NCBI RefSeq assembly: GCF_008831285.2
Contig: NC_045147.1
Coordinates: forward strand, 6,540,334-6,604,333
Source of the DNA: Nymphaea colorata
Lineage: Eukaryota; Streptophyta; Magnoliopsida; Nymphaeales; Nymphaeaceae
DNA: 64,000 nucleotides
Reading direction: 5' to 3'
The position numbers were made by a program, and so were the translations under genes. The first letter of the stretch is position 1. Each line of letters opens with the position of its first letter. Below are positions 25,090 to 35,806 of this stretch, piece by piece. The notes beneath the pieces are model-generated. The model was not told where the DNA came from. It was given only the letters and a program-made list of their open reading frames with translations, and ran no database searches.

Positions 25090-26753
25090 CGTTTCTCCTT
25101 ACACCAGTTTTTTGGTGTAAGGGATATGCTTCTTAAAAGATCGGATGCTCCATTCACTTGTAAATTTGTAATATATATATGTATATATATATAACAAAAA
25201 TAAGATTTTAAACAAACAACAAAATACACTCAATTAATTATGAAACATAAAGTAATAAAAGTAATAAAGGAAAGCAACTAACAAAGTAACAAGCATACTA
25301 AAATATATTACATTACGTCTTTATGAGAATGATTTGACATACTTGCCGTTGATCTATTTCATTATTAAGATTAAAAGGAAGAACAGGCCCCACAGAGTCC
25401 TTATTATTAAAAATATGCAAATCATGTTTTCCTTCTGAGACAATGCTCTCTAGATTCACATCTCAAAACTTGGATAATCTCAAATTTACAACATAATGGA
25501 AATTAACTTAATATTGAACTTGAAACAACAAATCATATATCCAAATTCGAATTTTACCTATGAAATATGAAATGGTACCTGTAATCATCGGAAGTGCAGG
25601 AAAGTGATTGTAAATTATCCTGTTTGTTCATCAATGTTGTGAATTTCAGAATATATATATACTTCAATTTCTTTCACAGCATAATGATGTCACAGGTTGG
25701 GATAACCTTATCGCAAGAAGTTGGGGATTTGGCGTCCCTGATCCATTAGATGCCCACTAGTTAATGGGATCTTGATCAGCCCTTGCTACCAGAGCTATCA
25801 TCTATCAATGAAACAAACTTTTAAATGGAGAACTTTCCAAACTAACTATTTATTAACTTAATGTATGATGGTCATTAAAAAGTCTTCCTATGTATATCAC
25901 CCCATGCCTTTGACATTTTTGGATCTTCGTTAGGAGGAACACAGCCTAGACGTCCTAACAGCTACTATTGTCCTTGTGCTTGTAGAAATTGTGCTGGTGC
26001 TGTTTGTGTCTCTGCAAGCTATTAAAGATTTTATTTTATTGTTTAAATTGTAGCTGGTGCAGGCTTCAATGCGTGAGGATTGTTGTTTTTGAATAGAATT
26101 ATGCTCTTTGCAGATATCAGAGTGGTGACAGACTAAGCATGGAGCATGAGAAAAAAATTATTGAGAGGCTGCTTCCCTACCACCCGGAGGTTGAAAAAAA
26201 GATCGGGTGTGGAATTGATTTCATAACGGTATGTATACACACATTTTAGCTTTTATTTGCCATTGAGTTGTTGAATGTTCTAATTTCAGCAGCCAATTTA
26301 TATAGAAAAAGTAGATGCTCTCACTAAACTGCAGTGGCTCAGTTCTTGGGCTCTGTTATGCACCTGCCTTGTGGCCTAATCCCTCCTTTGGGAGAGCCAA
26401 TTTCTTTCTTCTATGACATTGTTCGTAACAGTAGCCAAATTGTTGTACAATGTAGAAAATTGGAAAATGAAAAAAACTTGTTTGGTCCTATGTTGCTAGA
26501 AAATGGATTCTTGTGCTTGTTTTTTGTGATATCTCTGCAGCTTCACACAATAATTGCATGTTATTTTTTGATGCAGATCGGCTTTCATCCTGACTTCGAG
26601 AATTCCCGTTGTTTGTTCATAGTGCGAAAGGATGGCCTGGCTGTGGACTTTTCATTTTGGAAATGCATTAAAGGATTTATTAGAAAGAAATACCCACTTT
26701 ATGCTGATAGCTTCATCATCAGACACTTCCGACATCGTAGACGAAGTGATTAG
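15394..26753 (+). CDS. DCL: DCL / DeCL-domain (DUF3223) protein, plastid-targeted
   Basis: Three exons, 15394-15812, 26114-26228 and 26577-26753, join in frame to 236 codons plus TAG. All introns are GT-AG (GTGAGT...TTTGCAG, GTATGT...GATGCAG). Residues 1 to about 60 are rich in Ser/Pro/Thr with few acids and start MAS, as in chloroplast transit peptides. Residues about 114-231 form the DCL domain: [12 protein letters not shown], the exon-spanning [46 protein letters not shown] and [19 protein letters not shown]. Tomato DCL is a plastid protein of about this length needed for chloroplast development and 4.5S rRNA maturation. Related domains also occur at the C-terminus of Pol V subunit NRPE1, but this gene is stand-alone. 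ATG 15394 was chosen because the frame upstream has only a GTG. A mitochondrial DCL homologue is the main alternative. Confidence 0.93.
16615..17222 (-). pseudogene. Gypsy RT connection and RNase H, truncated
   Basis: Two frames that overlap at 16914-16917 read [17 protein letters not shown], then [18 protein letters not shown] (RNase H start), then [17 protein letters not shown] and [26 protein letters not shown] is the usual end of RNase H. Homology stops near 16612. Confidence 0.85.
17227..17811 (-). pseudogene. Gypsy reverse transcriptase, catalytic core
   Basis: Frame 17811-17617 carries the [13 protein letters not shown] block. Frame 17496-17227 has [20 protein letters not shown] followed by [19 protein letters not shown]. 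Live gypsy elements have FFDDI; here the second catalytic Asp is Glu. The intervening palm segment is out of frame. Confidence 0.82.
17938..18907 (-). pseudogene. Gypsy zinc knuckle and aspartic protease
   Basis: Frame 18907-18419 contains [20 protein letters not shown], the nucleic-acid-binding knuckle, followed by an acidic spacer and [12 protein letters not shown], with the DTGS active-site motif. Frame 18480-17938 continues with the protease body ([20 protein letters not shown]) and reaches QMPTGLPPL just before RT. The two frames overlap and differ by a frameshift. Confidence 0.8.
18907..19600 (-). pseudogene. Gypsy gag
   Basis: A frameshifted reading contains [19 protein letters not shown] and a WYRQLV-type block near 19240-19400. 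The frame 19143-18907 then gives [20 protein letters not shown] and [16 protein letters not shown], the standard gypsy Gag core that builds the particle. Confidence 0.75.
20340..20581. repeat. A-rich/T-rich imperfect fold-back
   Basis: An A-rich left arm (20340-20455) is followed by a T-rich right arm (20455-20580). Words such as AAAAAATGCCAAAAA occur on opposite strands in the two arms, so the region can fold on itself. It directly borders the MITE target duplication. Confidence 0.45.
20590..21163 (-). mobile_element. hAT-like MITE, copy 1
   Basis: A 574-bp non-coding element flanked by the 8-bp duplication TTTTGCAC (20582-20589 and 21164-21171). The right terminus reads TATGTGACATAG. The left reads CTTACCACACGGGTAC, a decayed version of CTATGTCACACGGGTAC in copy 2. 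GGTACGGGTACGG-type motifs crowd both ends, as transposase-binding subterminal repeats do. An internal (AT)n tract lies near 21071. The 8-bp duplication and short inverted ends fit hAT. No transposase is encoded. Strand is arbitrary and set opposite to copy 2. Confidence 0.85.
22356..22429. repeat. (CA)n(TA)n compound microsatellite
   Basis: About 12 CA units run into about 24 TA units, followed at 22430 by a near-perfect 24-bp palindrome. Confidence 0.95.
24419..24496. repeat. Tandem 43-bp unit: TGTGTGCA + (TC)n + (TA)n
   Basis: Two adjacent copies of a unit reading ATATGTGTGCATCTC, then TC repeats, then TA repeats. Confidence 0.8.
24947..25133. repeat. Duplicated (TA)n(GA)n hairpin unit
   Basis: Two copies about 95 bp apart, each with (TA)n, (GA)n, GCGTTTCT and an 8-bp perfect stem (CTTACACC / GGTGTAAG, at 25003-25026 and 25098-25121), then GGATATGCTT. 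Confidence 0.88.
26114..26228 (+). CDS. DCL: DCL exon 2
   Basis: A 115-bp exon with acceptor TTTGCAG and donor GTATGT. It completes the Lys codon split by intron 1 (AA|A) and ends on a codon boundary. It encodes residues 141-178, including [19 protein letters not shown], the helical heart of the domain. Confidence 0.93.
26577..26753 (+). CDS. DCL: DCL exon 3 (terminal)
   Basis: The acceptor is GATGCAG. The exon encodes residues 179-236 and stops at TAG 26751. The end is strongly basic ([10 protein letters not shown]), as expected for an RNA- or ribosome-associated protein. An upstream in-frame methionine exists only within intron 2, so earlier starts are not used. Confidence 0.93.
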   Translation: MGFHPDFENSRCLFIVRKDGLAVDFSFWKCIKGFIRKKYPLYADSFIIRHFRHRRRSD

Positions 26754-27427
26754 TAACAGCATTTTGTTCATGTTTTGGAAAGTTATTTCCATGATAGCCT
26801 ATTGTGCTTCAAGGTGCGTTAACATCATAGGAGGAAAATAATTCATCGTTGTTGTTCTTAGCACCATGTAGATTTTACGGCTGTAATTCACTTTTTGATC
26901 AATGTAGTGTCTTTCTCAGTAAGAAAGAAGCAATCGCCCTCCAAGATGTACTGCCCTTGTCAATAAGCATGATGATGAAAGCAGCCTCGGTACTAAGAGG
27001 ATGGAACTGTATGCAACCAAATCGTTCTGCTTGAGCTCCGAAACTTTAGCAGTTTGATGTGGTTGCTTTCATGTATTTTTCTGTATCAGTGGTCGTTTGG
27101 TGGTTCGGGTTTTCTGCATCTGCATAGAGCTGGAATTGTATGCATTTATAATATTTGGTATAATATAAGCATTTGCTAAGATATGAGCATGCTATGGTGA
27201 CTGAAGCCAGGACGCCTGGTGTCCTTGACGGTAAAGAATGGGAGTTAATCTCGTGTAATTCAACTAGGAATAAAGCTGAAGAGGTCATGTGTATCACGTG
27301 GTCCACAACATCCTGCAGCAGCACGAGTGGACCAGTGGTGGCAGGAGAGATGTTTTTTGCAGAAATAGCAGTCGCTCGAACCACCCAGTTTCCTTTTTCT
27401 GGCGAGAAGTTTCGTGGGCATGAAAGC

Positions 27428-27789
27428 AATGTTATGGGTTTTTGGAGGCGTAAGCGGGTAAAACTGATTCTTTCAGACGAGTGGCTTCATCATCTTTGAC
27501 TTTGTCCGTTATTCTCTTCAACACGGTTGAATCCCTGTTGCGACCTCTTTGTTGTTTCTGATTTTGCTACAAGCCTGAATATGTCTTGAAACGTTAGCTT
27601 TTACGTTTCTGTCTTACTTCCTTTATATTTGAACATATTTGAGCATGTTTCGAGAAAACACATTGTGGATCAGCGTTTCGTTCCTGCTCCGGGAAGTTGC
27701 GGCTAGGCAGTCCCATGACTGTTATGGAGACGCACACCGGGGGGGATTGAGCCTCAACTTTCATCCCGTCGAAAGGCTTTTTAATATCC
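27428..27789. repeat. 362-bp direct repeat, copy 1
   Basis: Matches 27959-28320 almost base for base with a constant offset of 531. It starts AATGTTATGGGTTTTTGG and ends AGGCTTTTTAATATC. It is not LTR-like at its ends. The 169 bp between the copies are unique. Confidence 0.9.
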
Positions 27790-27958
27790 CATGGAGATAT
27801 TGCCGTTTACTATTTGACAGTGTCAAATGCTTATCAATTTGGACACATGAGAGCAAACGGTGCGATCAGGCTAATACCACACTAAAAGGGAAAACGATTA
27901 GCTGAACAGGAGGAATTTAGTTGCCTATGAAGATGTTCCGTTCTCGCTTCTTTTCCTT

Positions 27959-28320
27959 AATGTTATGGGTTTTTGGAGGCATAAGCGGGGTAAAACTGAT
28001 TCTGTCAGACGAGTGGCTTCATCATCTTTGACTTTGTCCGCAATTCTCTTCAACACGGTTGAATCCCTGTTGCGACCTCTTTGTTGTTTCTGATTTTGCT
28101 ACAAGCCTGAATATGCCTTGAAACGTTAGCGGTTTACGTTTCTGTCTTTCTTCCTTTATATTTGAACATATTTGAGCATGTTTCGAGAAAACACATTGTG
28201 GATCAGCGTTTCGTTCCTGCTCCGGGAAGTTGCGGCTAGGCAGTCCCGTGACCGTTATGGAGACGCACACCGGGGGGGTTGATCCTCAACTTTCATCCCG
28301 TCGAAAGGCTTTTTAATATC
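27959..28320. repeat. 362-bp direct repeat, copy 2
   Basis: The second copy, ending about 115 bp upstream of the orphan terminal exon. The few differences include single-base indels in G runs. Confidence 0.9.
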
Positions 28321-28437
28321 TCAGGCATATTTGTCTTCCCAACCCCATCCACGGGAATATCATCCTATAGTGTGTTGAATGTGCACAGAAAAGGTCCTTT
28401 TGTTGATTTTTTAAAAACTTAATTTATTTTTTTTCAG

Positions 28438-28717
28438 GTGCATCAAAAGCACCTTTAGTTTATCCCCAATCCAAAGTAGATTCGGGAAAAAAAAAGACGC
28501 TGAGAAAACTCCGACCCAGAAGGATTCGAATATTTTCAGTGGATTTGCTTCTGTGGTCCTTATCATTGTCTTCATCGTTTGTTTAGCATCTTCTCTGTTT
28601 CGTTCAAGAGAAAAACTGAGAGGGAGGCCTAGAGAGCCAGAAGAAGAAGAAGAAGAAGAGAGTTTGACCAGGGACCTCCTGAGTAGAAGAAAGGAGGCAA
28701 AGGAAAATCTGTCTTAG
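28438..28717 (+). CDS. Orphan terminal exon, single-pass membrane protein
   Basis: After a strong acceptor (TTATTTTTTTTCAG, ending 28437), a frame starting in phase (G|TGC) stays open for 92 codons to TAG 28715. It has no methionine, so an upstream exon would be needed. From the start come a basic stretch (FGKKKDAEKT), one hydrophobic span (FASVVLIIVFIVCLASSLF, about residues 36-54), a basic stop-transfer (RSREKLRGRPR), a run of seven Glu and a charged tail ending KEAKENLS. This looks like a type I or tail-proximal membrane anchor. The composition is richer in GC than its surroundings. No family was recognised and no upstream exon was found, so a chance open frame or a relic remains possible. 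Confidence 0.4.
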
Positions 28718-30663
28718 AACTAGGCTTTTTTCTTTCATTCCCATTTCCTTTTTGTAAATTGTTAGCTTAGGTCTTTGTTTTAGTCAGTTTGTGGTGAACA
28801 ATCTGAAATAATAGCTTGTATTAGTAGAGAATTTAGTGTTCATGGCTTCCTTCGTTTTAAAAGGATTATGTGGACACATAAGGTTAATAATTTTAGAATT
28901 GTTTGACTAAAATGGGTGAAATTAAGTGAATTACAGCGGTTTAATGGGAACAGATGTGAGAAGGGACGTTGAACACTATAGGTTTGGCTTCAGGCATGCA
29001 TGTGAAGCCTATAACTAGATTCATGTTATTTACTTACATTAGCCAAATCTGCACCGGAACAGGTGAATGCATCTGGAGATTTTATTGATTAAAAATATTC
29101 CTTTCTGTGAGTCTAGCTTGTTTTGTGGTTCATTCTTTAATTCTTAAGCTCTATATGACGTTGTTCATGATTTTAGATGTATTTAATTGGCTGTGCTAAT
29201 CTATTCAATTGTCTGTGCTAATTAGATTATCTTACTTATTTTCAAGTTCTTAAAAAGTTTAGTTGTTGCTGGTTATGTCACAGTTTCATCTCTTGTAGCA
29301 TTTCCATTGAGTTTGTCGGCACAATGATAGAGGTAAAGTCTCTAAAATGGAAAAAATGCAAAACTAACTTCTCTCACTCAAACATCTCGATGAAGTATTC
29401 AATTAATTGCAACACACACTGCCAGTAGACTATCAAAAGTAAAGGCATCATAAAGTGAGTAACCTAATGACTATCATAAGCCAAAGCATCATAAATTGTA
29501 AAACAAAATAATATACTGAAACCCATTAGTTCAATTAATGACACAAAGTTCTATAAAGCTGTATATGACAAAGTTGAAAAGAATAAAATGTCAAATTGTG
29601 AACTTTGGTGAATAAAAATTTCACACAACAAAGATGTTTGACAACCCTTGAGAAATAAGAAACTTATGCAAGACTAGGGATTTCAAATAAAGGGTGCACA
29701 GAATTACTGTGGGATCATGATATCATATTCTAACTTGACTTGTTGGTTTTCTGCAATACCACAACATAACCAAACTAACAAGGAAAGAACATGTACAAAA
29801 TATATTATTTAGTTTTCATATTTCTGGTTGGTTTTGGAGGGTCAAATATGAACCCTATCCGAAAAAAGTGTTATTATTAACAATAAAATTTACTCGATTA
29901 TATTATATTGGTATTATTTTTTTTGTTCAGAGTGAGATTACTGGAGAATAGTCTTATTGATTAATTTGAAAATGAATGCTTAACCAACTATTTTTAATGT
30001 TTTATCAAAATTAACAATACAATTGTAAATCATGTCTCTATCATGACTAGCTGTCATGGCTTCCTTAAGATGGTAACCAATAAAAAAAAATAAGTCCATA
30101 ATGGATAAAGCCCACAAGAGGTGAGGAGCAAGCCCCTTAAGATACTCTCTGGTTAATTAATGTGTTGCCAATTTTGGGTACTAAAAAAAGGGTTCCTCGA
30201 AAGGAAACATCACTAACTTGCTAGAAGGGTAGAAGACAAAAAAAATGGTCACTAGGTGTAAGATCTGGCTTACAGCATCAAGGTCCTTCAAAGGTGCGAA
30301 CACAATGAGGAAAAAAAATTCCTTTTGGGTGATAGAACGAACTAGAAAGGAGAACGATAAGGAAAATTCAAGAACATAGTAAAATAAGCAAAGAATAAAC
30401 TTGAGAACCAATTATAAATATAATTCTATTATTGTTTATTTTTTATTAGATCGATTCTTTCTTGTTGCATTGTGCATATATTTGTTGAATTTTATATTGT
30501 TCTTGTGAACAGCTCACTAGATTATGAAGTCTCATTATGTAAGTATCATCCTTTTAGTGAGGTGAGATGCGGATGATCGGAGCAGCCAAGCCATAAGAGT
30601 TTCCCCTGCATAATGACATATTATTTTGTTTTATTATTGCCAACACAACATGTGGAGTGTATG
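28718..30663. other. Intergenic AT-rich DNA
   Basis: This would include the 3' UTR of the orphan exon. No coding, RNA or structured repeat was recognised up to the LTR at 30664. Confidence 0.5.
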
Positions 30664-31045
30664 TGTTGCGTTCTTTGCAGCGGAACGACACCATTGATCA
30701 GCTCTTTGTCTACGCAACACGTTCACCAATGGCATCTCCAGCCGAGTGTCAATGCTGCAGCAACACCATCTGAAAAGGGGTGAAAGAAAGAAGAAGAAGA
30801 ACAAAAAACAGTAGTCAGGAATCAGATAATTCTGGCTTAGCTTTTACGAGGCACCAACTAGGGAGATCAATCGATTAAACCCTAAGTCGGAGAATCACTA
30901 AGCATATATAGTGCTGCCTCATATGTTTTCCCGTAGCTCAGCGGGCAGTTACAGTGATGAGAGATTGAGAATCAAGCTCGTAACTGCAAGTGGCCCTCTT
31001 GCAATTACGAGATAAATGGGTAGGGCTCTTGGCTACTATCCAACA
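30664..31045 (-). repeat. 3' LTR of the 30.7-36.3 kb element
   Basis: A 382-bp segment, TG...CA, whose sequence (for example GATCAATCGATTAAACCCTA and GGGTAGGGCTCTT) recurs in 35807-36253. Confidence 0.82.
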
Positions 31046-31055
31046 TCTCCTACTT
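31046..31055 (-). other. Polypurine tract
   Basis: The minus strand reads AAGTAGGAGA immediately before the 3' LTR. Confidence 0.65.
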
Positions 31056-31212
31056 GGCCATGAGACTGCCAGATTACTTCCACTATTTGTGGATTTCTTT
31101 AACCTTTAGTTACATGACTTTTTATAATTAGTTTATTCATCGTAACTCAAATATTCAATATATTTAACACTAGTTACGAGTTTTCTTCAAAAGGTTTTAC
31201 CATCATAACATA

Positions 31213-31416
31213 TTAAAACTTAGTGTCATGTGGACCACAAGTTTTTAGGTAAAAATCATCAAGAATTCTCTTAATAAAAATGTTAGCAATCATGAAGGCA
31301 TTTGAAAAGTACATGTTATTCTCTTCTTGTTCAACAATAAAATCAACTTGGATACTTTTTAACCACCTCACAAAGAGGCAAACCAGGATGTTCTTAATAT
31401 CAAATGACAAGACCAA
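31213..31416 (-). pseudogene. Possible Copia RNase H C-terminal remnant
   Basis: The 67-residue frame reads LKSIQVDFIVEQ, then NAFMIANIFIKRILDDFYL. This can be lined up with the KHIEVDCHFI and QLADIFTKAL blocks that end Copia Pol. The match is weak, but its place just before the polypurine tract is right. Confidence 0.45.
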
Positions 31417-34400
31417 TTAGAAAACTTGCTATAAGACTTGCATATGACATAACACGTATAAGCTTTCTAATATCGCAAATGGTATATCCAACTGTACTTT
31501 CCATTTTCAAATGTTTACATAGTCATCAATATGCATAATCTTTATTATGACTATGTAAAAGAATGAACAATTATCTCAGAATCTATCATAGAAATACTTT
31601 GCATCTTGTACAGTTTTTATCAATACATCCTTCCATAAAAAGTATTTCACTTAACTCATCATTCATATAATAATTTTCATGACCAAATATTTAAATCATA
31701 ACATGCAAATAAATCACTTACCGTCATGACAGATTTATCAAGCATTTCATAAAGTTCAAAACATAGTTCCGCTACCAAATACATGAAACAACAATTCAAG
31801 TATCACCATTTATAACTGAATTATCAATGTTTGAAGAATAAAGGAGTTGGACTCAGTTGGTTATTTCCCTAACTAATTCATAAATGAATCCACAAGATGA
31901 TTATTGAGATCACTAATAAGCATCAGTCGGTTCATTACCAAACTAATTCTTAGTTGGTTCATTGTCTGACTGCTTGTTAACATATGAAATCGAACAAACT
32001 TGATCATCAGAAAAATCATTATATTTGCACTATTGTTAATTCAATCTCATGCATAAAAACATTATAGGCCCTACTTTTATTTGGGTATCCAATACATATG
32101 TATTTGCAGACATATTCTTTAATTTCTAAATCTGCATTTTGACATGTATTATGGATCTCCAAAGATCTCAATATGGATCTATTATATTCATGAGTGTTAT
32201 CTTACATCTCATGCCAATTATTAAAAAACAAATTCATTCTCAAATAAGAACATACTTAGTAGCATACTAGCACAGTTGGATCCATAAGTAAACAAGTAGC
32301 ATAATATCATTGAATCTAATATAAGCAGAATATGGATGTTTAACCATATATCCAAATTTATATATTCAATTTTGAATCAAGGTTGTATGTAAGGTGGATC
32401 TCAAGCAATAAAATAGATCCAATCATCAAATGCTACACAAATAGAAAGATTATATTAGCATGAATCCAAACTAGCAATATCCACAATACAACTAATCTGA
32501 CTTTAAAACACATGATCCTCATTAAAATATTATACAATACGATTCAACAATCATAATTTGATTCAAATGACATCCTAGTTTTTATGCAAGGCCAAAGGAA
32601 TTTTTTTTTTCTCTTTACCTTTGAAATGATTCAGCTTCAGATCAATACTAGTCCATTTCTCTTTTGAGAAAATAAAGTTATCATCTACTATCATTTTACT
32701 ACTATAAAGCTTCAAATAAACACATTCTTGCTAGTATTGATTTTAGTTCAAGAGTGTTATATTACACCTCTTGAGCATGTATTAAAAATAAATTCATTTT
32801 TATAAAAATGAGCAAATAATGTTTTATTCAATAGTTCTCTAGAATAATTTTTAGATCTAAAATGATAACAGATATCACAATATGATCAGATCTAAAGGCA
32901 AACATGATAACATGTATTGGAACCAATGTAAATAGGATACAAATTTTTTTCTCACATATCCAAACAAGTCAATTTAGATCTGAATATAAACTTTATGTAA
33001 TATGGATTTGACTAGTTCAAATATATAAATTCAGATCATATCAACATAGATCCAAACACAACAATAGGAAAAGATAACGAATATCTCGTCCCAAATAATA
33101 ATCTAGTAATCTTAAGTCAACACCAAAGATTTTTGTTTTTCTCACTTTTAATATGACACAAATCTAAATTTGTACCAGCTAGTCATCTCTATTAAGAGCA
33201 AATAAAATTTCATGTACTAGAACTTTAGCACAATAGGTCTTCAAATAAAAAATATCTCGTTAATATGGATTTCGTCATGTTTAAGAGTGTTATTTTACAA
33301 TGCAAACAAAAGGCAAACATAATGATATATTAGATTCAATGTGATTTTGGATATTTAGAGCCAATGATTCGAACAAGTCAATCTGGATCTAAATCTATTA
33401 TGAACCAAGCACAATGCTATATAGATCTCACCATGTCTAAGAGTGTTGATTTACACTTCTTAGCATACCAACATCCAATAATATAATCATTTCTTTTAAC
33501 TAGGATAAACATACAATAATATAATCTTTGTCTCAGGAATATCATTTCATAAGAAGCAAAAGAAATTCATTTTTTTAGCACTCTAGTGCTACTCACATTG
33601 AAAATGTACAACTTGTAAAATGATTAGATCTAAAAATCAATGTTTATGATAATATGTTTAGATCCAATATAAAAAGATATAGATCTTGAACAAAATGTAT
33701 AAATAGGTCAAATCAAGTCATACTCCAAAAGAGTATAATATGTTTAGATCCAATATAACAATATATAGATCTTGAACAAAATGTATAAATAGGTCAAATC
33801 AGGTCATACTCCAAAAGAGTATAACGTTTATTCGATCCAAATGCAACAGCTAAATAGATGTATAAAACAAAATTTTGGTCATATCTAATATCAACATGAA
33901 CCCAAAATGGCAACGAATATCCATAAAGCAATCATAATAACATAAATTTGAACCAACATAAATAAGATATGGATTCTTAACCAATATCTAAACAAATTAA
34001 GAACTGAATATGTCATGAACCAAAACTGAATATAAATATGGATCTTAAGTAATGATTAGATCCAAAGTGAAAATCCAAATGGTTATCTAGATTCATTTAG
34101 ATCATACCAATGTGGATCCAAAGACAATGGTATCAACGATAGAATCAATATAGATTTAAACAACGAAAGAGGATCCAAATTCAAATACAATATGAATATG
34201 ATTCAACATGATATCTTTATCCAAATATGATTTTAGTTAGTGTCAGAAACACTAAGTTTATACCGCCATTGGATCGTTTCCGCACAAAATAACAAAATTG
34301 CATAAGCCTACTGAGGTGAGGCTCCCACTCTGGAAGTTGTTTTTAAGTTTCGATTTTAAAAACAAGTTCAGAACAATAAGGAAGAATTTAAATCATCTTA

Positions 34401-34959
34401 GATATTTGCAACACTAGCAATATACATCTCCAACAAAATTCTGAAATACCACTTAGAAGCAAGAGATTTCAATTTTAAATTTCAGAGCATGAATTTCCCT
34501 TTTTATTTTCAAAACTATTTTTAGAACCCTTTTTTATAAAATTTTTAATAAGTTTAAGGTATCTATACGAAATTATATATAAAATCTCGATTTTTCACTG
34601 AAATTGTAAAACATGTTTTCGAAACACTCTTTTAGTAATTTATAATAATTCTGAGAGTATGTCTACGAAATTATAGATAAAATCTTGGTTTTGCGATAAA
34701 ATTGCAAAACAATTTTCTGGAACCCTCTTATAGAAATTTATAATAAGTCCGAGGGTATCTCTATGAAATTCGTATAAGATCCTGGGTTTTTACTGAAATC
34801 AACTTTGGCAAGCCTCTTTTTGAAAAAAAAAAATTAATAATAAAAGCGCGGCGGCATTATTTTCTAAAAAACGCAACCACATTTTTGAACATTTTTCTAA
34901 TAAGGAGGACTAAATTTGTAGTTTTCAAATTTTTGGTATAAATTCCATCCAAACCCGAG

Positions 34960-35560
34960 TTTTGTCATTTTTTCACCCATTTTTCTCTCACCTCTCGAGA
35001 GTTTCTCTCTCCTCTCGCGAAAACCCTCTGCTGGGGTTTCGCCCGCCGTGCCTTCGCCGCTGCCTCAGTTCGTTCTTTCTCCACCGCCACCAAGAGGACG
35101 AAGTCATCTGCCACTTCGACCGCATAGAAGTCGACTGGAACAATGTCTAACGATCACATACTCAGTCTTTAGCCCTTTTCCCACCAGATTTGGGCTTTGG
35201 GTTGTTGCAGGGAAGACGACAGAGGGCTCAACATGCGAGTACCAATGCCTGCGAACAGGTCCCTGCTAGACACGTCAAGAAAAATCGGCCGGCAGAGCAC
35301 CCAACCGAGTCAGACCCTCTGTTCTGGCTCTCGGGTCTTTGCCGGAAAAGGAGCAGGAGCAGGAGCAGCAGTGGTTTCTCGGTTGCGATGGACAGAAAAA
35401 AAACGGCGACTGCTAGAGTTTGAGTCTCAGCATGAAGGGATGCCAGAGCAGAGAGTTTCAGACATGGTGTTCTGGGTAGTCCGCGCTCTCGCGCGTCTGC
35501 TGTAATTAAGGCAGCAGTGGTTCTCTTGTTGTTTCAGAGTTCGGTTTAAAAAAAAAAAAA
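34960..35560 (+). other. GC-rich gene-like island inside the LTR element
   Basis: After a TATAAAT-type box near 34938 comes a pyrimidine-rich leader with AAAACCCTCTGC (telo-box like), then GC-rich sequence open in two plus frames (35048-35269 and 35197-35505) with an AGGAGC repeat. This is how a plant promoter, 5' leader and first exon look, and it differs sharply from the AT-rich flanks. No protein family was recognised. Confidence 0.35.
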
Positions 35561-35792
35561 AATCCAGAGGCTCAACCGCAGGTTACAACTCGGAGGTAAT
35601 CCTATCTCTCTGTCTTGCGCGTGTACTCTTTCTGATTTCTTACTGTTCTCAGTGTTTTCCTTTGAAATCAAATGTCAGAAACCTTGACAGACAGCTAGGG
35701 CTGAACTCTGTTCACTGTTTCTCAGGGATACAGGAAAAAAAACAGAGCGCAACTTGATATATCAAATCCGAAAAAAAACATTCATCTGTTCC

Positions 35793-35804
35793 GTCTCTGA
35801 TACC
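35793..35804 (-). other. Primer binding site (tRNA-Met-like)
   Basis: The minus strand reads GGTATCAGAGAC two bases inside the 5' LTR, one change from the Copia consensus. Confidence 0.7.
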
Positions 35805-35806
35805 TA

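Larger units (their letters stand above)
15813..26113 (+). other. DCL intron 1, about 10.3 kb, transposon-filled
   Basis: It runs from GTGAGT to TTTGCAG and interrupts codon 140 after two bases. It contains a truncated minus-strand gypsy element, one hAT-like MITE and several long (CA)n/(TA)n/(GA)n tracts. No additional exon was recognised. The stretches 19750-20581 and 21172-26113 hold only AT-rich DNA and simple repeats. Confidence 0.85.

Noticed and set aside
27173-27499. 108-codon plus frame after DCL, with a 127-codon antisense partner
   Set aside because: No family motif, and the end falls within the duplicated segment; probably 3' flank.
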